From Halorientalis salina (lineage in GTDB: Archaea > Halobacteriota > Halobacteria > Halobacteriales > Haloarculaceae), in assembly GCF_005049285.1 (NCBI RefSeq), contig NZ_SOSC01000007.1, positions 98,930-162,929 on the forward strand: a stretch of DNA of 64,000 nt, read 5' to 3'. Below the pieces are notes generated by a model. It made no database searches. It was not told the origin of the DNA and saw only the letters and a program-made list of their open reading frames with translations. Below are positions 45,420 to 55,037 of this stretch, piece by piece. The translations under genes were made by a program, and so were the position numbers. Position 1 is the first letter of the stretch, and the number at the start of each line of letters is the position of its first letter.

Positions 45420-45707
45420 ATGAGCGACAACGAGGGACGCAAGGACCTTCGCATGCCTGACGACGACGAGGTGTTCGCCATCGTCGAGGACATGCTCGGT
45501 GCGAACCGCGTTCGGGTCCGGTGTATGGACGGCCAGGAACGGACAGCCCGCATCCCGGGGAAGATGCAGAAACGCATCTGGATCCGGGAGGACGACGTGG
45601 TACTCGTCGAGCCCTGGGACTGGCAAGACGAGAAAGGCGACATCACCTGGCGCTACGACAAGCAGGAAGCCGACCAGCTCAAAGAGGAGGGGCATATCCA
45701 GGGGTGA
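45420..45707 (+). CDS. aif1A: Archaeal translation initiation factor 1A
   Basis: A 95-residue OB-fold factor homologous to eIF1A/bacterial IF1, which binds the ribosomal A site during initiation. The hallmarks are [50 protein letters not shown] followed by [20 protein letters not shown], which covers the whole domain. The ATG at 45420 gives the family N-terminus ([13 protein letters not shown]); the open frame starts 54 bases earlier. It is followed 86 bases later by rio1, the usual archaeal neighbour. Confidence 0.97.
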   Translation: MSDNEGRKDLRMPDDDEVFAIVEDMLGANRVRVRCMDGQERTARIPGKMQKRIWIREDDVVLVEPWDWQDEKGDITWRYDKQEADQLKEEGHIQG

Positions 45708-45793
45708 TGTTTCGATGATCGACTCCACGGCTGTCCGCGACGGGCGACCGCGTCGGCGAGGGCGGTCCCCGTCATGATCCGGGTGGGACTCGC

Positions 45794-46711
45794 GTGACCG
45801 ACTCCTTCGAACTCGTCGACACCGAGGACGTCGACTCCCCCGGCGACGAGTGGGAGGAGATCGACGTCGCCGACACGGACGCCGACCGCATCGCCCGCAA
45901 GCGCGACCGGGAGTTCAGTGAGTTCCGCGACCGTATCAAGGACGCCGACCAGTTCAAGGTCGAAGCCTCCGTTTTCGACGACGCCACCTTCGCCGCGCTC
46001 TACAAACTCGTCCAGGACGGCTACATCGAGGCCTTCGGCGGCCCCATCTCGACCGGCAAGGAGGCCAACGTCTACTCGGCGCTGGGCGGAGGCCGAGGCG
46101 GCGAGGACTCGGCCGGTAACCGCCCGGAGACCGGCGAGGGCCGCCAGGTCGCGGTCAAAGTCTACCGCATCAACGCCTCCGATTTCCGGGACATGCGGGA
46201 CTACCTCGACGGCGACCCCCGCTTCGACGGCATCGGCTCGAAGAAAAGCGAGGTCGTCAAGGCCTGGGTCCGCAAGGAGTACGCCAACCTGGAGCGGGCC
46301 CGCAAGGCCGGCGTCCGCGTTCCCGAACCCATCGCAGTCGAGCGAAACGTGCTGGTGATGGAGCTGTTGGGGATCAAGGAGAGCCGCGCCAAACGCCTCG
46401 GTGAGGTCCACATCGAGAACCCCGAGACCGCCTACGAGGTCATCCGCGAGTACATGCGCCGTCTGTACGACGCCGGCCTGGTCCACGGCGACCTCTCGGA
46501 GTACAACGTCATCCTCCACGGCGAGGAACTCGTCGTCATCGACCTCGGCCAGGCCGTCACCGTCCACCACCCGAACAGCCGCGAGTTCCTCGAACGGGAC
46601 TGTCACAACGTCGCCGCGTTCTTCCGCCGGCAGGGACTCGAGGTGACCGACGACGACCTCCTCGATTACGTGACCGGGGACGCCGAAGATGAGGCCGCGC
46701 CCGGTTCGTGA
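45794..46711 (+). CDS. rio1: RIO1-family serine/threonine kinase
   Basis: A 305-residue RIO kinase with a GTG start at 45794. The ATP-binding loop is STGKEANVY (about 84), the conserved lysine lies in VAVKVYRI, the catalytic loop is LVHGDLSEYNV and the metal-binding segment VVIDLGQAV. All required residues are present, in contrast to the kinase-like gene at 42217. RIO1 proteins act as ATPases/kinases in late small-subunit maturation. A Gly-rich insert (GGGRGGEDSAGNRPETGEG) sits between the first beta strands. Normally followed directly by the Dim2-like KH gene; here that gene is 3.5 kb away. Confidence 0.95.
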   Translation: MTDSFELVDTEDVDSPGDEWEEIDVADTDADRIARKRDREFSEFRDRIKDADQFKVEASVFDDATFAALYKLVQDGYIEAFGGPISTGKEANVYSALGGGRGGEDSAGNRPETGEGRQVAVKVYRINASDFRDMRDYLDGDPRFDGIGSKKSEVVKAWVRKEYANLERARKAGVRVPEPIAVERNVLVMELLGIKESRAKRLGEVHIENPETAYEVIREYMRRLYDAGLVHGDLSEYNVILHGEELVVIDLGQAVTVHHPNSREFLERDCHNVAAFFRRQGLEVTDDDLLDYVTGDAEDEAAPGS

Positions 46712-46771
46712 CGGGTAACGGCACACTGATTGTGGTCGATCCGTTTTCGCGGTCGTTCCTGCGCCTCGATC

Positions 46772-48349
46772 TCAGCGGGTCCGCTCGTCGGCGCGCGCCG
46801 GAACCGAGTCGCGCGAAGCGGTGTCCGTCGCGGACGGGTCCGCGACCTCGACGTGGCGGTCCTCGCCCCGTTGTCGCGTCCGGATCACCTGATCGGCCGC
46901 ACCGGCGTAGAACGACGAGAACGTCTCGTCGACGGTGCTGGTGTCGATCACGTTGAGGACCGTGTCCCGGCCGTCGAGGACGCCGTCGTCGTTCTCGTAC
47001 CGAGCGGCGCGCGCGTCGGCTTCGCCCATGACGGCGATCTCTCCGGCGATGTTGCCGACGACTAACAGGGGCTGGTCCCGGCGGTTGTCCGTCTCGCGGT
47101 TCGCCTCGCCGAGCGAACGGGTCGACAGGTCGAAGACGTTCCGGCCGTCGGCCCACTCGTCGAACGCGTCGAGGACGAACAGCCGGTCCCGTTCGAGCGC
47201 GCCACTGAGCGACGGCGACTGCTCCGCGTCGGCGAGTGCGCTCGCGAACGTCCGCCGGTCGAGCGTTCGCGGCGGGGTCACCGAGACGGAATACCCCTCG
47301 GCGAGAGCGGTTGCACAGATCGTGGCGACCACCGAGTCGACGGCGGCCTCGCCGTCGTACTCCAGGACGATTCGGCCACCGACGACGAGTCCCCCGTCGC
47401 TGCGTGCATCCAGTTCCGGAACCCCGGTCGGTATCCGTTCGGTATCCGTCGCGTCTCGTCGCCCCACGGCCGAGAGCGCGTCCTCGATCTCCGTGAGCAT
47501 GTCCGTCTGCTCGGCGCGTGCCGATCTGATCTGAGCGACGTCCCCTTCGATCTCCGTCGCGTTGTCGGCCGCCTCTTCACAGCGAGCCGCGACGCGTTCG
47601 CTCGTGGCTGCCTGCTCGTCCGTGGCTTCCGAGACGCTCTGGACGTCTTCGGCCGTCCGCTCGACGGCGTCGGCGACGTCATCCAGGGTCGACAGCGTCT
47701 CTTCGACGCGCTCTGCGCCGCTCTCGACCTCGTCGATGACCGTGTTGAGTTGCTCGACGGTCGTCGAGGCCGCCTCGCTGACCTCCGAGAGGATTCGGTC
47801 GACCTCGTCGGCCTGCGTCTGGGACTCCTCGGCCAGCGTCTTGATCTCGTCGGCGACGACCGCGAACCCGTCGCCGTCCGCGTCGGCACGGGCGGCCTCG
47901 ATGCTCGCGTTGAGCGCCAGTATGTTGGTCTGGTCGGCGATCTCGGTGATCCCGGCCAGAACCGTCTCGATCTCGTCGAGCCGCGTTTCCAGTCGCTCGA
48001 CGTCCGTGGCCGCTGCCGTTCCGATATCCCTGACGTTCTCCATGACTTCCAGCGCTTCTCGTGCCGCCTCGTTCCCGTTTTCCACGTCAGTGGCGGCCCG
48101 TCGGCTCCGCGTTGCGACCTCGTCGGAACTGGCCGCGATCTCCTCGATCGTCGCACTCAGCGACGAAACGTCGTCCACGACCGCGTCCATGCTGGCTGCC
48201 TGTTCGCTCGACCGCTCGTCGATTGCCGCCAGTTGCTCGTCGACCTCCTCCGATGCCGTCCGTACTGCCTCCACGGCACCTCTGGCCGTGGCTATGGTCT
48301 GTTCGTCGTACGTCGTCTCTGCCGCCATCTGCGTCGCTTCCCGGCTCAT
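46772..48349 (-). CDS. Soluble methyl-accepting transducer fused to a degenerate KaiC/RecA-like domain
   Basis: A 525-residue protein with no transmembrane segment. Residues ~1-295 are a coiled-coil chemoreceptor signalling domain. The kinase-contact hairpin tip is clear at ~136-175 ([35 protein letters not shown]). From ~306 a second domain starts like KaiC/HTR-like proteins ([25 protein letters not shown]), but the P-loop is replaced by [10 protein letters not shown], so ATP binding is improbable; FVLDAFDEW occupies the Walker B position. The tail is Arg/Asp-rich. It would be a cytoplasmic sensor feeding CheA, with an unknown input, possibly through the RecA-like domain. No che gene is nearby. 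Promoter TATA (minus strand TATAAT) is near 48385-48396. Confidence 0.82.
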   Translation of the reverse strand: MSREATQMAAETTYDEQTIATARGAVEAVRTASEEVDEQLAAIDERSSEQAASMDAVVDDVSSLSATIEEIAASSDEVATRSRRAATDVENGNEAAREALEVMENVRDIGTAAATDVERLETRLDEIETVLAGITEIADQTNILALNASIEAARADADGDGFAVVADEIKTLAEESQTQADEVDRILSEVSEAASTTVEQLNTVIDEVESGAERVEETLSTLDDVADAVERTAEDVQSVSEATDEQAATSERVAARCEEAADNATEIEGDVAQIRSARAEQTDMLTEIEDALSAVGRRDATDTERIPTGVPELDARSDGGLVVGGRIVLEYDGEAAVDSVVATICATALAEGYSVSVTPPRTLDRRTFASALADAEQSPSLSGALERDRLFVLDAFDEWADGRNVFDLSTRSLGEANRETDNRRDQPLLVVGNIAGEIAVMGEADARAARYENDDGVLDGRDTVLNVIDTSTVDETFSSFYAGAADQVIRTRQRGEDRHVEVADPSATDTASRDSVPARADERTR

Positions 48350-48620
48350 GTCTCTCTGGGACCAGACTTTCCACTAATTACCGATATTATATTGTTGTTT
48401 GGGTAGTAAAGTCCGTTCATACTCTGTCTCTTAACAGGCTAAGCGAAAATTGTTGAACACTTAATTCTGTGGGTTGGTGTATTTTCCACTCACTGGACCA
48501 CGAAGGCGACCGTATGCCGGTCTGTTCGGTCGGGTTGGTCCCGGCGCCCCCGATTATTAATGATCGAACGTGGTGTAAACAAAAGATACTATTTTATGAA
48601 CGAATATTGTAATTGTACTT

Positions 48621-48977
48621 ATGGGTCGTATAGACCGCGAACTGATCGAGCAGGCGCTCGACATCCTCGCCGACCACCGCGGGCGCGAGAACAGCATCTC
48701 AACGGAGGAACTCAACCAGCAACTCGGCGTCGGTGAGTCGGATTCCTTCGAGGGAAAAGAGGTGCTACAGTACCTGCTCTACGAGGAAGGCATTCCGATC
48801 GCGGCGACGCGGAACGGGTACTTCCTGATCGACAGCAAGCGGGAACTCCACCGGTACGTCCAGATGCTTCACCGGAGCCAGTTCCGAACGGAGAAACGAG
48901 AGCGGGCGGCAAAGCGGGCGTTCGATAGCGAGTTCGACATCGAGCGGGTGTCCGCCGAGGAACTGGCCCCCGAGTAA
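48621..48977 (+). CDS. Putative winged-helix-like DNA-binding protein, function unknown
   Basis: A 118-residue charged protein. Its first ~70 residues have a helix-helix-strand layout (LIEQALDILADHRGRENSISTEELNQQLG...EVLQYLLYEEGIPIAATRNGYFLI) resembling a winged helix, where EELNQQLG would be the helix-turn-helix entry and ATRNGYFLI the wing. The C-terminal half is basic and helical (HRSQFRTEKRERAAKRAF). No family is recognised. The preceding 271 bases are strikingly AT-rich compared with the surroundings, with ACTATTTTATGA (about 48588-48599) as a likely promoter. The gene belongs to the block lying between rio1 and the KH gene. Confidence 0.55.
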   Translation: MGRIDRELIEQALDILADHRGRENSISTEELNQQLGVGESDSFEGKEVLQYLLYEEGIPIAATRNGYFLIDSKRELHRYVQMLHRSQFRTEKRERAAKRAFDSEFDIERVSAEELAPE

Positions 48978-49027
48978 CGGCGACGGGGCGTCCGACGGGT
49001 TGGGACGCACGGGACCGGCCTGGGGCG

Positions 49028-49984
49028 TTACTCGACGGCGGGGAGCACCTCGTCCTCGTAGGTGTCGAAAAAGCCGTCGAGGTCGGCACCGATCTGGTGG
49101 ACGACGACGTGGTCGAACCCTGCCTCGGCGAACGACTCGACGTTCTCCACGTGGGTTCCGGGATCGGGGTCGGTGATCGTGCTCCCCTCGGCGATGTCCG
49201 ACTCGCTGACCTGCTGGCTGGCCTGCCTGAAGTGGACGGGCGTCGCTAACTCCGACGAGAGTTCCCCGGGGAGGCCGACGTTCGGCCAGCGCTCGTGGGC
49301 CGACCGGACGGCTTCCTCCGCAGTTTCGGCGTAGGAGATCGTCATCTGTGCGTAGGCCGGCCCCTCGCCGCCGACCTCGCGATACCGCTCCAGGGCCGAT
49401 TCCTGTGGCCCGACGGTGTAGAAGCCGTCGCCGATGTCGCCGGCCAGCGTGGCGGCTTTCGGCCCGTAGGCGGAGACGTAGACCGGCGGTGGCTCCTCGG
49501 GGAGGGTGAACAGTTTCGCGTTCTCGACGGTGTAGTGTCGGCCGTGGTGGGTGATCTCGTCGCCGCGCCAGAGCGCTCGGATGACCTGGACGGCCTCCCT
49601 GAGCATCTCCCGGCGGACCGTCGAGGGCGGCCAGTGATCGCCGACGACGTGTTCGTTGAGGCGTTCGCCGGTTCCGACGCCGAAGTAGAACCGACCGTCG
49701 AGCATGTCCGCGGCGGTCGCCGTCGCCTGTGCCAGGATGGCCGGATGGTAGCGCTGGATCGGTGCGGTGACGCCGGTCCCGACCTCGACCGCCTCGGTGG
49801 CCGCCGCGACCCCGCCCAGAACCGTCCACGCGAACGGGCTCTCCCCCTGTGCCGGTATCCAGGGGTGGAAGTGATCCGAGAGGGCGACGAAATCGAAGCC
49901 GGCCGCCTCGGCGCGAACCGCCTGCTCGACGAGTTCGGCGGGTCCGTGGAGTTCACTCGACAGCGCGAAGCCCACGTCGGTCAT
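49028..49984 (-). CDS. F420-dependent LLM-class oxidoreductase (TIGR03557-type)
   Basis: A 318-residue (beta/alpha)8 protein of the luciferase-like monooxygenase/F420 glucose-6-phosphate dehydrogenase group. Signatures are GFDFVALSDHFHPW, GTGVTAPIQRYHPAILAQATATAADMLDGRFYFGVGTGERLNEHVVGDHWP, and PPPVYVSAYGPKAATLAGDIGDGFYTVG. These match the F420-binding group. It probably uses coenzyme F420 for a dehydrogenation or reduction; the substrate is unknown. The ATG at 49984 gives the expected start. The open frame to 50746 runs antisense across the KH gene and is discarded. Last gene of the block separating rio1 from the KH gene. Confidence 0.9.
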   Translation of the reverse strand: MTDVGFALSSELHGPAELVEQAVRAEAAGFDFVALSDHFHPWIPAQGESPFAWTVLGGVAAATEAVEVGTGVTAPIQRYHPAILAQATATAADMLDGRFYFGVGTGERLNEHVVGDHWPPSTVRREMLREAVQVIRALWRGDEITHHGRHYTVENAKLFTLPEEPPPVYVSAYGPKAATLAGDIGDGFYTVGPQESALERYREVGGEGPAYAQMTISYAETAEEAVRSAHERWPNVGLPGELSSELATPVHFRQASQQVSESDIAEGSTITDPDPGTHVENVESFAEAGFDHVVVHQIGADLDGFFDTYEDEVLPAVE

Positions 49985-50212
49985 CCCGGTCCACCAGTCC
50001 CGTGGCCGTCGGTGCGTCGGTCGCCCGTCGGGTCTCGGTCCATTGCGTTTGTCCGTCCACGTTCCCGCGCTTAAGCGACCGGCCGGGATATGCAACGTCG
50101 TCTCAGACCGGACGAAGGCGGCCCAGCGCCGATGTCCGCTCGTGGAATTCCGACGCTCCGCCACGCGTGCGAAGGCTTGAAACGGACCGACCACGTAGCC
50201 TGGTACATATTT

Positions 50213-50761
50213 ATGCAACACGTGAAGATTCCGCAGGACCGCATCGGCGTGCTGATCGGCGAAGGGGGCGAGACGATGCGCGAGATCGAAGAGCGCGCGG
50301 AGGTTCGGCTCGACATCGATAGCGAGACCGGGCAGGTCCGCGTCGAATCGGTCGGCGACCCAATCACCGGGCTGAAAGGCCCCGACATCGTGAAGGCGAT
50401 CGGTCGCGGCTTCGCTCCTGACGAAGCCCTCGCACTGCTCGACGACGAGATGATGATGTTCGAGATCATCGACGTCAAGGCCGCCTCCCGCAACGAGAAG
50501 GACCTGCGCCGGAAGAAGGGTCGGCTCATCGGCGAGGACGGCCGGACCCGGGAACTGATGGCGGACCTGTCCGGGGCCGCGGTCGTCATCTACGGCTCGA
50601 CGCTCGGCGTCATCGGCCAGCCCGAACAGGTCGACACCGTCCGGGAGGCCGCCGAGATGATTCTGGACGGCGCCCCGCACGGCTCGGTCTACTCGTTCCT
50701 CGAACGGCGACACAACGAGATGAAACAGAAGGGCATGGAGTACCACCAGTTCACTGGGTAA
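50213..50761 (+). CDS. KH-domain ribosome-biogenesis protein, Dim2/Pno1-like
   Basis: A 182-residue RNA-binding protein with two KH domains. The first (VKIPQDRIGVLIGEGGETMREIEERAEVRLDID) has the G-x2-G loop GEGG, and the second (RKKGRLIGEDGRTRELMADLSGAAVVIYG) has GEDG. This is the archaeal homologue of Dim2/Pno1 (Krr1-like), which acts with RIO1 and aIF1A in small-subunit rRNA maturation. The ATG at 50213 lies directly after the AT-rich ACATATTT; a TTGAAA element about 35 bases upstream may be the TATA box. It now has its own promoter because rio1 is not adjacent. Converges on the permease gene, 49 bases apart. Confidence 0.92.
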   Translation: MQHVKIPQDRIGVLIGEGGETMREIEERAEVRLDIDSETGQVRVESVGDPITGLKGPDIVKAIGRGFAPDEALALLDDEMMMFEIIDVKAASRNEKDLRRKKGRLIGEDGRTRELMADLSGAAVVIYGSTLGVIGQPEQVDTVREAAEMILDGAPHGSVYSFLERRHNEMKQKGMEYHQFTG

Positions 50762-50810
50762 TCGCTTCGCTTGTTACCCAAGCCTTCGCTCGCAGAAACC
50801 CCGACCGGGC

Positions 50811-52349
50811 TCAGTCGTTTCGGACCGATTCTTCCTCCGCGTTCTCGCCGAACAATCCCTTCCAGAACGGCTGGAACGCGGATTCCGGCTCGGCGATGCG
50901 GTCCCACTCGGCCAGCCCGCGCTCCTCGCGGGTGCCCGGAATGGTGTTGTCGAGCACCAGCGCCGCCAGCCCGCCGACGGCCATCCCCGTCGACCCGATG
51001 ACGTAGACGGTATCGGCGATCAGGCGCTGGCTGAGTACGGACCCGGCCACGGGCACGCCGGCCAGTCCCTGGCGGAACGTCGCCACGTCGCCGACGCTTC
51101 CGATGTACTCCGGGATCGCAAGGCCGACGAACAGCGCGAACCCGAGGACGAAGACGTTCCGGGACGAATCCAGATCGACGTACTTCAGGTTCGAGAGGCC
51201 GACGGCGACGATCTGGGCGAACATGGCGACGAACAGCCCGCCGACGATCGGGTCAGGGATCGTCGCCACAAGCTGGCCGAAGTAGCCGACGTAGCCGACC
51301 ACCAGCATTACGACGGCGCCGATCTGGACGACGTACCGGGAGGCGACGCCTGTCAGCCCGATGGCGCCGATGTTCTCCGAATAGGAGGTGGCGCCGCCGG
51401 TGCCCATGAGGCCGGAGAAGACGTTCATCAGCCCCTCCATGCCGATGCCGTGGTTGATGCGACGCTCGCTGGGCATGCCGTTGCCCACCAGTCGGGCGAT
51501 GGCGTGATAGTCGCCGAAGCTCTCGAGGATCGACGCCAGCACGCCCGCGAACATGCCGATGGCGAAGGCCAGGCCGAACCGGGGCATGCCCCACTGGAGG
51601 GGATAGATCGGCATGAGCGGCTGTGCCCCGGCGACCGCGCCGAGGTCGACGTAGCCGGTGGCGCTGGCCTCGTAAACGCCGACCACCGAGAGGCCGGCCG
51701 CGACCAGCCACGCGGCGACGATGCCCAGCAACACCGGGAACAGCTGGAAGACCCGGTGGCGGCTGTCTAAGTACTGGGAGAAGCCGACGATCAGCAGGAG
51801 GGTCAGTCCGAGCAGCCACCAGTTGGTGTCCGCGGCGGTGACCTGGCCCACGTCGAACAGCGCCAGGCCGATGAGGGTGATCGTCGGCGCGATCACGACC
51901 GGCGAGAGGAACTGCCGGAGTTTTCCGACGATCCCGAAGTAGCCGATGGCCACTTCCGCGATCGCAGCGCCGATGATCGCCCCCTGGAGGGTCCGGAGCT
52001 GGGTCTGCCAGGCCGGCTCGCCGGGCATCGCTGTGACGGTCGCGACGATCGCCAGCGCGGGCGCCAGCATGGAGAACGGCGCTCCCTGGACGATCGGATA
52101 GCGGTTCCCGATCGTCGTCTGGGCCAGCGTAGCCACACCCGAGACGACGAAGAAGGTGCCGACGAAGCGTGCGGTCACGTCGGTCGGCATCCCCATCGCC
52201 GCCGCCAGGATCAGGGGGACGGCGACGTTGGCTCCGACCATCGTCAGGTAGTGCTGCAGCCCGAGGACGACCGACGTGGCCGTCCCCGGCCGATCTTCGA
52301 TGCCGTACTCGACGAACGACGACTCGGATCGCTCCGGGTCTGAACTCAT
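50811..52349 (-). CDS. NCS2-family nucleobase (uracil/xanthine) permease
   Basis: A 512-residue transporter with about 14 hydrophobic segments. The family signatures are LGLQHYLTMVGANVAVPLILA, IVQGAPFSMLAPALAI (the substrate-site strand motif) and the second-repeat ILESFGDYHAIARLVGNGMPSERRINHGIGMEGL. It should import a nucleobase such as uracil, xanthine or uric acid by ion symport. The substrate cannot be fixed, but EGLMNVFSGLMGTGGATSYSENIGAIGLTGVASR is the motif region separating purine from pyrimidine carriers. N- and C-termini are acidic and cytoplasmic. It is followed downstream by the convergent KH gene. Confidence 0.93.
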   Translation of the reverse strand: MSSDPERSESSFVEYGIEDRPGTATSVVLGLQHYLTMVGANVAVPLILAAAMGMPTDVTARFVGTFFVVSGVATLAQTTIGNRYPIVQGAPFSMLAPALAIVATVTAMPGEPAWQTQLRTLQGAIIGAAIAEVAIGYFGIVGKLRQFLSPVVIAPTITLIGLALFDVGQVTAADTNWWLLGLTLLLIVGFSQYLDSRHRVFQLFPVLLGIVAAWLVAAGLSVVGVYEASATGYVDLGAVAGAQPLMPIYPLQWGMPRFGLAFAIGMFAGVLASILESFGDYHAIARLVGNGMPSERRINHGIGMEGLMNVFSGLMGTGGATSYSENIGAIGLTGVASRYVVQIGAVVMLVVGYVGYFGQLVATIPDPIVGGLFVAMFAQIVAVGLSNLKYVDLDSSRNVFVLGFALFVGLAIPEYIGSVGDVATFRQGLAGVPVAGSVLSQRLIADTVYVIGSTGMAVGGLAALVLDNTIPGTREERGLAEWDRIAEPESAFQPFWKGLFGENAEEESVRND

Positions 52350-52451
52350 CGATTGCGCTGGCCGTCCCTGGCTGAAAGTCCCGTCGGTCTGGCCCCGGTC
52401 CCGGTCACGCAGTGGCGACGCGGGACCACCGACGACCGCCTGGCCGGTCGC

Positions 52452-52913
52452 TTACTCCTCGTCGTCCAGGGAGACGTCGCCGATCGCTTCCGCGATGTCG
52501 TCGTCTTCGGCCGCGTCCTCTTCGGGTTCCGGTTCGGGGTCGTCCTCCGGGGCGTCCAGATCGACCGTGTCCGATCCCGCGTCGTCCCCGAGACTCGGCT
52601 CGCTTCCCGAGTCGAGGTCCACGCCGCCGCCGCTCCCCTCGTCGAGGTTGGCTCCCGAGTCGGCGGTTCCCAGATCCGAGTCCGGGTTCGTCGGCTCGTC
52701 GAGGTCCAACTGCCGTTCGAGGAGCGTCACCCGCTCTTCGAGTTCGGAGACGCGGCTCGCGACGGCGGGGGCCTGCGTCGTCGCCAGGTCCGACATCGGG
52801 CGGTGAGCGACGATCCAGCGCAGGTACGACTCGCGGTCGTCGAACCCCTGCAACTGGGCCTCCTCCGTTAACTCCTCGACTACGTCCCCGTCCAGTTCGA
52901 CACGTATCTCCAT
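52452..52913 (-). CDS. Putative ribbon-helix-helix/coiled-coil acidic protein
   Basis: A 153-residue very acidic protein. The first ~38 residues (MEIRVELDGDVVEELTEEA...DRESYLRWIV) follow a ribbon-helix-helix-like pattern. A short coiled coil (SRVSELEERVTLLERQL) and a low-complexity Asp/Glu/Ser/Gly tail to the end follow. It might be a small DNA-binding or scaffolding protein; no family is recognised. It lies 103 bases upstream of the permease gene on the same strand and is divergent from the thermosome gene, with 199 bases between the two starts. Confidence 0.6.
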   Translation of the reverse strand: MEIRVELDGDVVEELTEEAQLQGFDDRESYLRWIVAHRPMSDLATTQAPAVASRVSELEERVTLLERQLDLDEPTNPDSDLGTADSGANLDEGSGGGVDLDSGSEPSLGDDAGSDTVDLDAPEDDPEPEPEEDAAEDDDIAEAIGDVSLDDEE

Positions 52914-53077
52914 TTGCCGACGTTTGGAGAACGACCCACGTAAATCCGGGTGCCGACACGACTGTCGTTTCGACGCTCCCGTCGCCGTTGTGCGGTTTAA
53001 ACCCGCCTCTTGTCACGTCCTCCCACGGAATCCGCTCCCGGTCCCGTGAGGCGGTTTCGGCTACCGTGAACACAACG

Positions 53078-53085
53078 CTTATATA
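53078..53085 (+). promoter_or_regulatory. TATA box of the thermosome gene
   Basis: CTTATATA lies 28-35 bases ahead of the ATG at 53113 and is the strongest TATA-like sequence in this part of the window. This is consistent with high, heat-inducible expression known for haloarchaeal thermosome genes. Confidence 0.7.
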
Positions 53086-53112
53086 GAATGGCAATACAAC
53101 CATTGTTTGACT

Positions 53113-54807
53113 ATGGCTCAGCAAATGGGTAACCAGCCCCTCATCGTACTTTCCGAGGACAGTCAGCGAACCTCCGGAAAGGACGCCCAGTCGATGAACA
53201 TCACGGCCGGCAAGGCCGTGGCCGAGTCCGTGCGCACGACACTCGGTCCGAAAGGAATGGACAAGATGCTCGTCGGGGACACCGGCAGCGTCGTCGTCAC
53301 GAACGACGGCGTCACCATCCTCGACGAGATGGACATCGAGCACCCGGCGGCGAACATGATCGTCGAGGTCGCTCAGACCCAGGAAGACGAGGTCGGCGAC
53401 GGCACCACGACGGCCGTCGTCATCTCCGGTGAACTCCTCACGAAAGCCGAGGACCTGCTGGACCAGGACATCCACGCCACCATCCTGGCACAGGGGTACC
53501 GTCAGGCCGCCGAGAAGGCAAAAGAGATCCTCGAGGACATGGCCATCGAGGTCGACGAGGACGACACCGACATCCTCGAACAGATCGCCGCCACGGCGAT
53601 GACCGGCAAGGGTGCCGAGGCCGCCAAGGACACCCTCGCGGGTCTGGTCGTCGACTCGGTCCGCGCCGTCGCGGACGACGAGGGCATCGACACGGACAAC
53701 ATCAAAGTCGAGAAGGTCGTCGGCGGCTCCATCGACGAGTCCGAACTCGTCGAGGGCGTCATCGTCGACAAGGAGCGCGTCCACGACAACATGCCCTACG
53801 CCGTCGAGGACGCCGACGTGGCCCTGCTCGATACGGCCATCGAGGTCCCCGAGACCGAACTCGACACCGAGGTCAACGTCAGCGACCCCGACCAGCTCCA
53901 GCAGTTCCTCGACCAGGAGGAGAAACAGCTCCAGGAAATGGTCGACAACATCGCCGACGCCGGTGCTGACGTGGTCTTCTGTCAGAAGGGCATCGACGAC
54001 ATGGCCCAGCACTACCTGGCCCAGGAGGGCATCCTGGCAGTGCGCCGCGCCAAGAAGTCCGACATCAGCGCGCTCGCCCGCTCGACGGGCGCTCGCGTCG
54101 TCTCCAACATCGACGACATCACCGAGGAGGACCTCGGCTTCGCCGGCTCCGTCGCGGAGAAGGACATCGGTGGCGACCAGCGCATCTTCGTCGAGGACGT
54201 CGAGGACGCCAAGGCCGTCACGATGATCCTGCGCGGCGGTACCGACCACGTCGTCGACGAGGTCGAGCGAGCCATCGACGACTCGCTCGGTGTCGTCTCC
54301 GTCACGCTGGAGGACGGCAAAGTCCTCCCCGGCGGCGGCGCACCCGAAACGCAGCTCGCGCTCGGTCTGCGTGACCACGCCGACTCCGTCGGTGGCCGCG
54401 AGCAGCTGGCCGTCGAGGCCTTCGCCGACGCGATCGACGTGATCCCGCGCACTCTCGCCGAGAACGCCGGGCTCGACCCCATCGACTCGCTGGTCGATCT
54501 CCGCTCGAAGCACGACGGCGGCGACACCACGATGGGTCTCGACGCCTACACCGGCGACGTGGTCGACATGGAAGAGGACGGCGTCGTCGAGCCGCTCCGA
54601 GTCAAAACCCAGGCCGTCGAGTCCGCGACGGAGGCCGCTGTCATGATCCTCCGCATCGACGACGTCATCGCAGCCGGCGACCTGAAGGGCGGCGGCTCCG
54701 ACGACGGCGACGACGAGGGACCACCCGCAGGCGGCCCCGGCGGCGCGCCCGGCGGTATGGGCGGCGGCATGGGCGGCATGGGCGGCGGTATGGGCGGCAT
54801 GATGTAA
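53113..54807 (+). CDS. Thermosome subunit (group II chaperonin)
   Basis: A 564-residue ATP-dependent chaperonin. Hallmarks are [12 protein letters not shown] and [17 protein letters not shown], the ATP site motif GDGTTTAVV (about 95), the apical helical-protrusion region, RILRGG-type [13 protein letters not shown] and [13 protein letters not shown]. The C-terminus is a Gly/Met-rich tail ([17 protein letters not shown] and similar), as in cytosolic haloarchaeal subunits. It assembles into double rings of eight subunits with paralogues encoded elsewhere. The TTG at 53107 is an alternative start; the ATG at 53113 gives [20 protein letters not shown] hairpin and a T-run follow the gene. Confidence 0.97.
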   Translation: MAQQMGNQPLIVLSEDSQRTSGKDAQSMNITAGKAVAESVRTTLGPKGMDKMLVGDTGSVVVTNDGVTILDEMDIEHPAANMIVEVAQTQEDEVGDGTTTAVVISGELLTKAEDLLDQDIHATILAQGYRQAAEKAKEILEDMAIEVDEDDTDILEQIAATAMTGKGAEAAKDTLAGLVVDSVRAVADDEGIDTDNIKVEKVVGGSIDESELVEGVIVDKERVHDNMPYAVEDADVALLDTAIEVPETELDTEVNVSDPDQLQQFLDQEEKQLQEMVDNIADAGADVVFCQKGIDDMAQHYLAQEGILAVRRAKKSDISALARSTGARVVSNIDDITEEDLGFAGSVAEKDIGGDQRIFVEDVEDAKAVTMILRGGTDHVVDEVERAIDDSLGVVSVTLEDGKVLPGGGAPETQLALGLRDHADSVGGREQLAVEAFADAIDVIPRTLAENAGLDPIDSLVDLRSKHDGGDTTMGLDAYTGDVVDMEEDGVVEPLRVKTQAVESATEAAVMILRIDDVIAAGDLKGGGSDDGDDEGPPAGGPGGAPGGMGGGMGGMGGGMGGMM

Positions 54808-54812
54808 GACGA

Positions 54813-54847
54813 CCTTTTTGCACTTCTCTCGCGCCCCTTCGGGGCGC
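54813..54847 (+). terminator. Terminator region of the thermosome gene
   Basis: CCTTTTTG (54813-54820), a poly-T signal of the archaeal type, lies six bases after the stop. It is followed by the perfect stem GCGCCCC-TTC-GGGGCGC (54831-54847). The remaining 190 bases to the next stop hold no gene. Confidence 0.5.
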
Positions 54848-55037
54848 TCGATCAGGCAAAAAGCTCGGCCAAAAATCGGCGCGTCCTCCCGTTCGTCGGA
54901 CGCGCCGGTCCGCGCGCTCCGGCCTTCGGCCGTCGCGTGCGGATGCTGCGCTTGCCACCACCGCACTGCACCGCACTCCCAACCGACTTCATTTTTCGAA
55001 GATTCTGATTCGAGAGTCGGAACACCCGAACCGTTGC

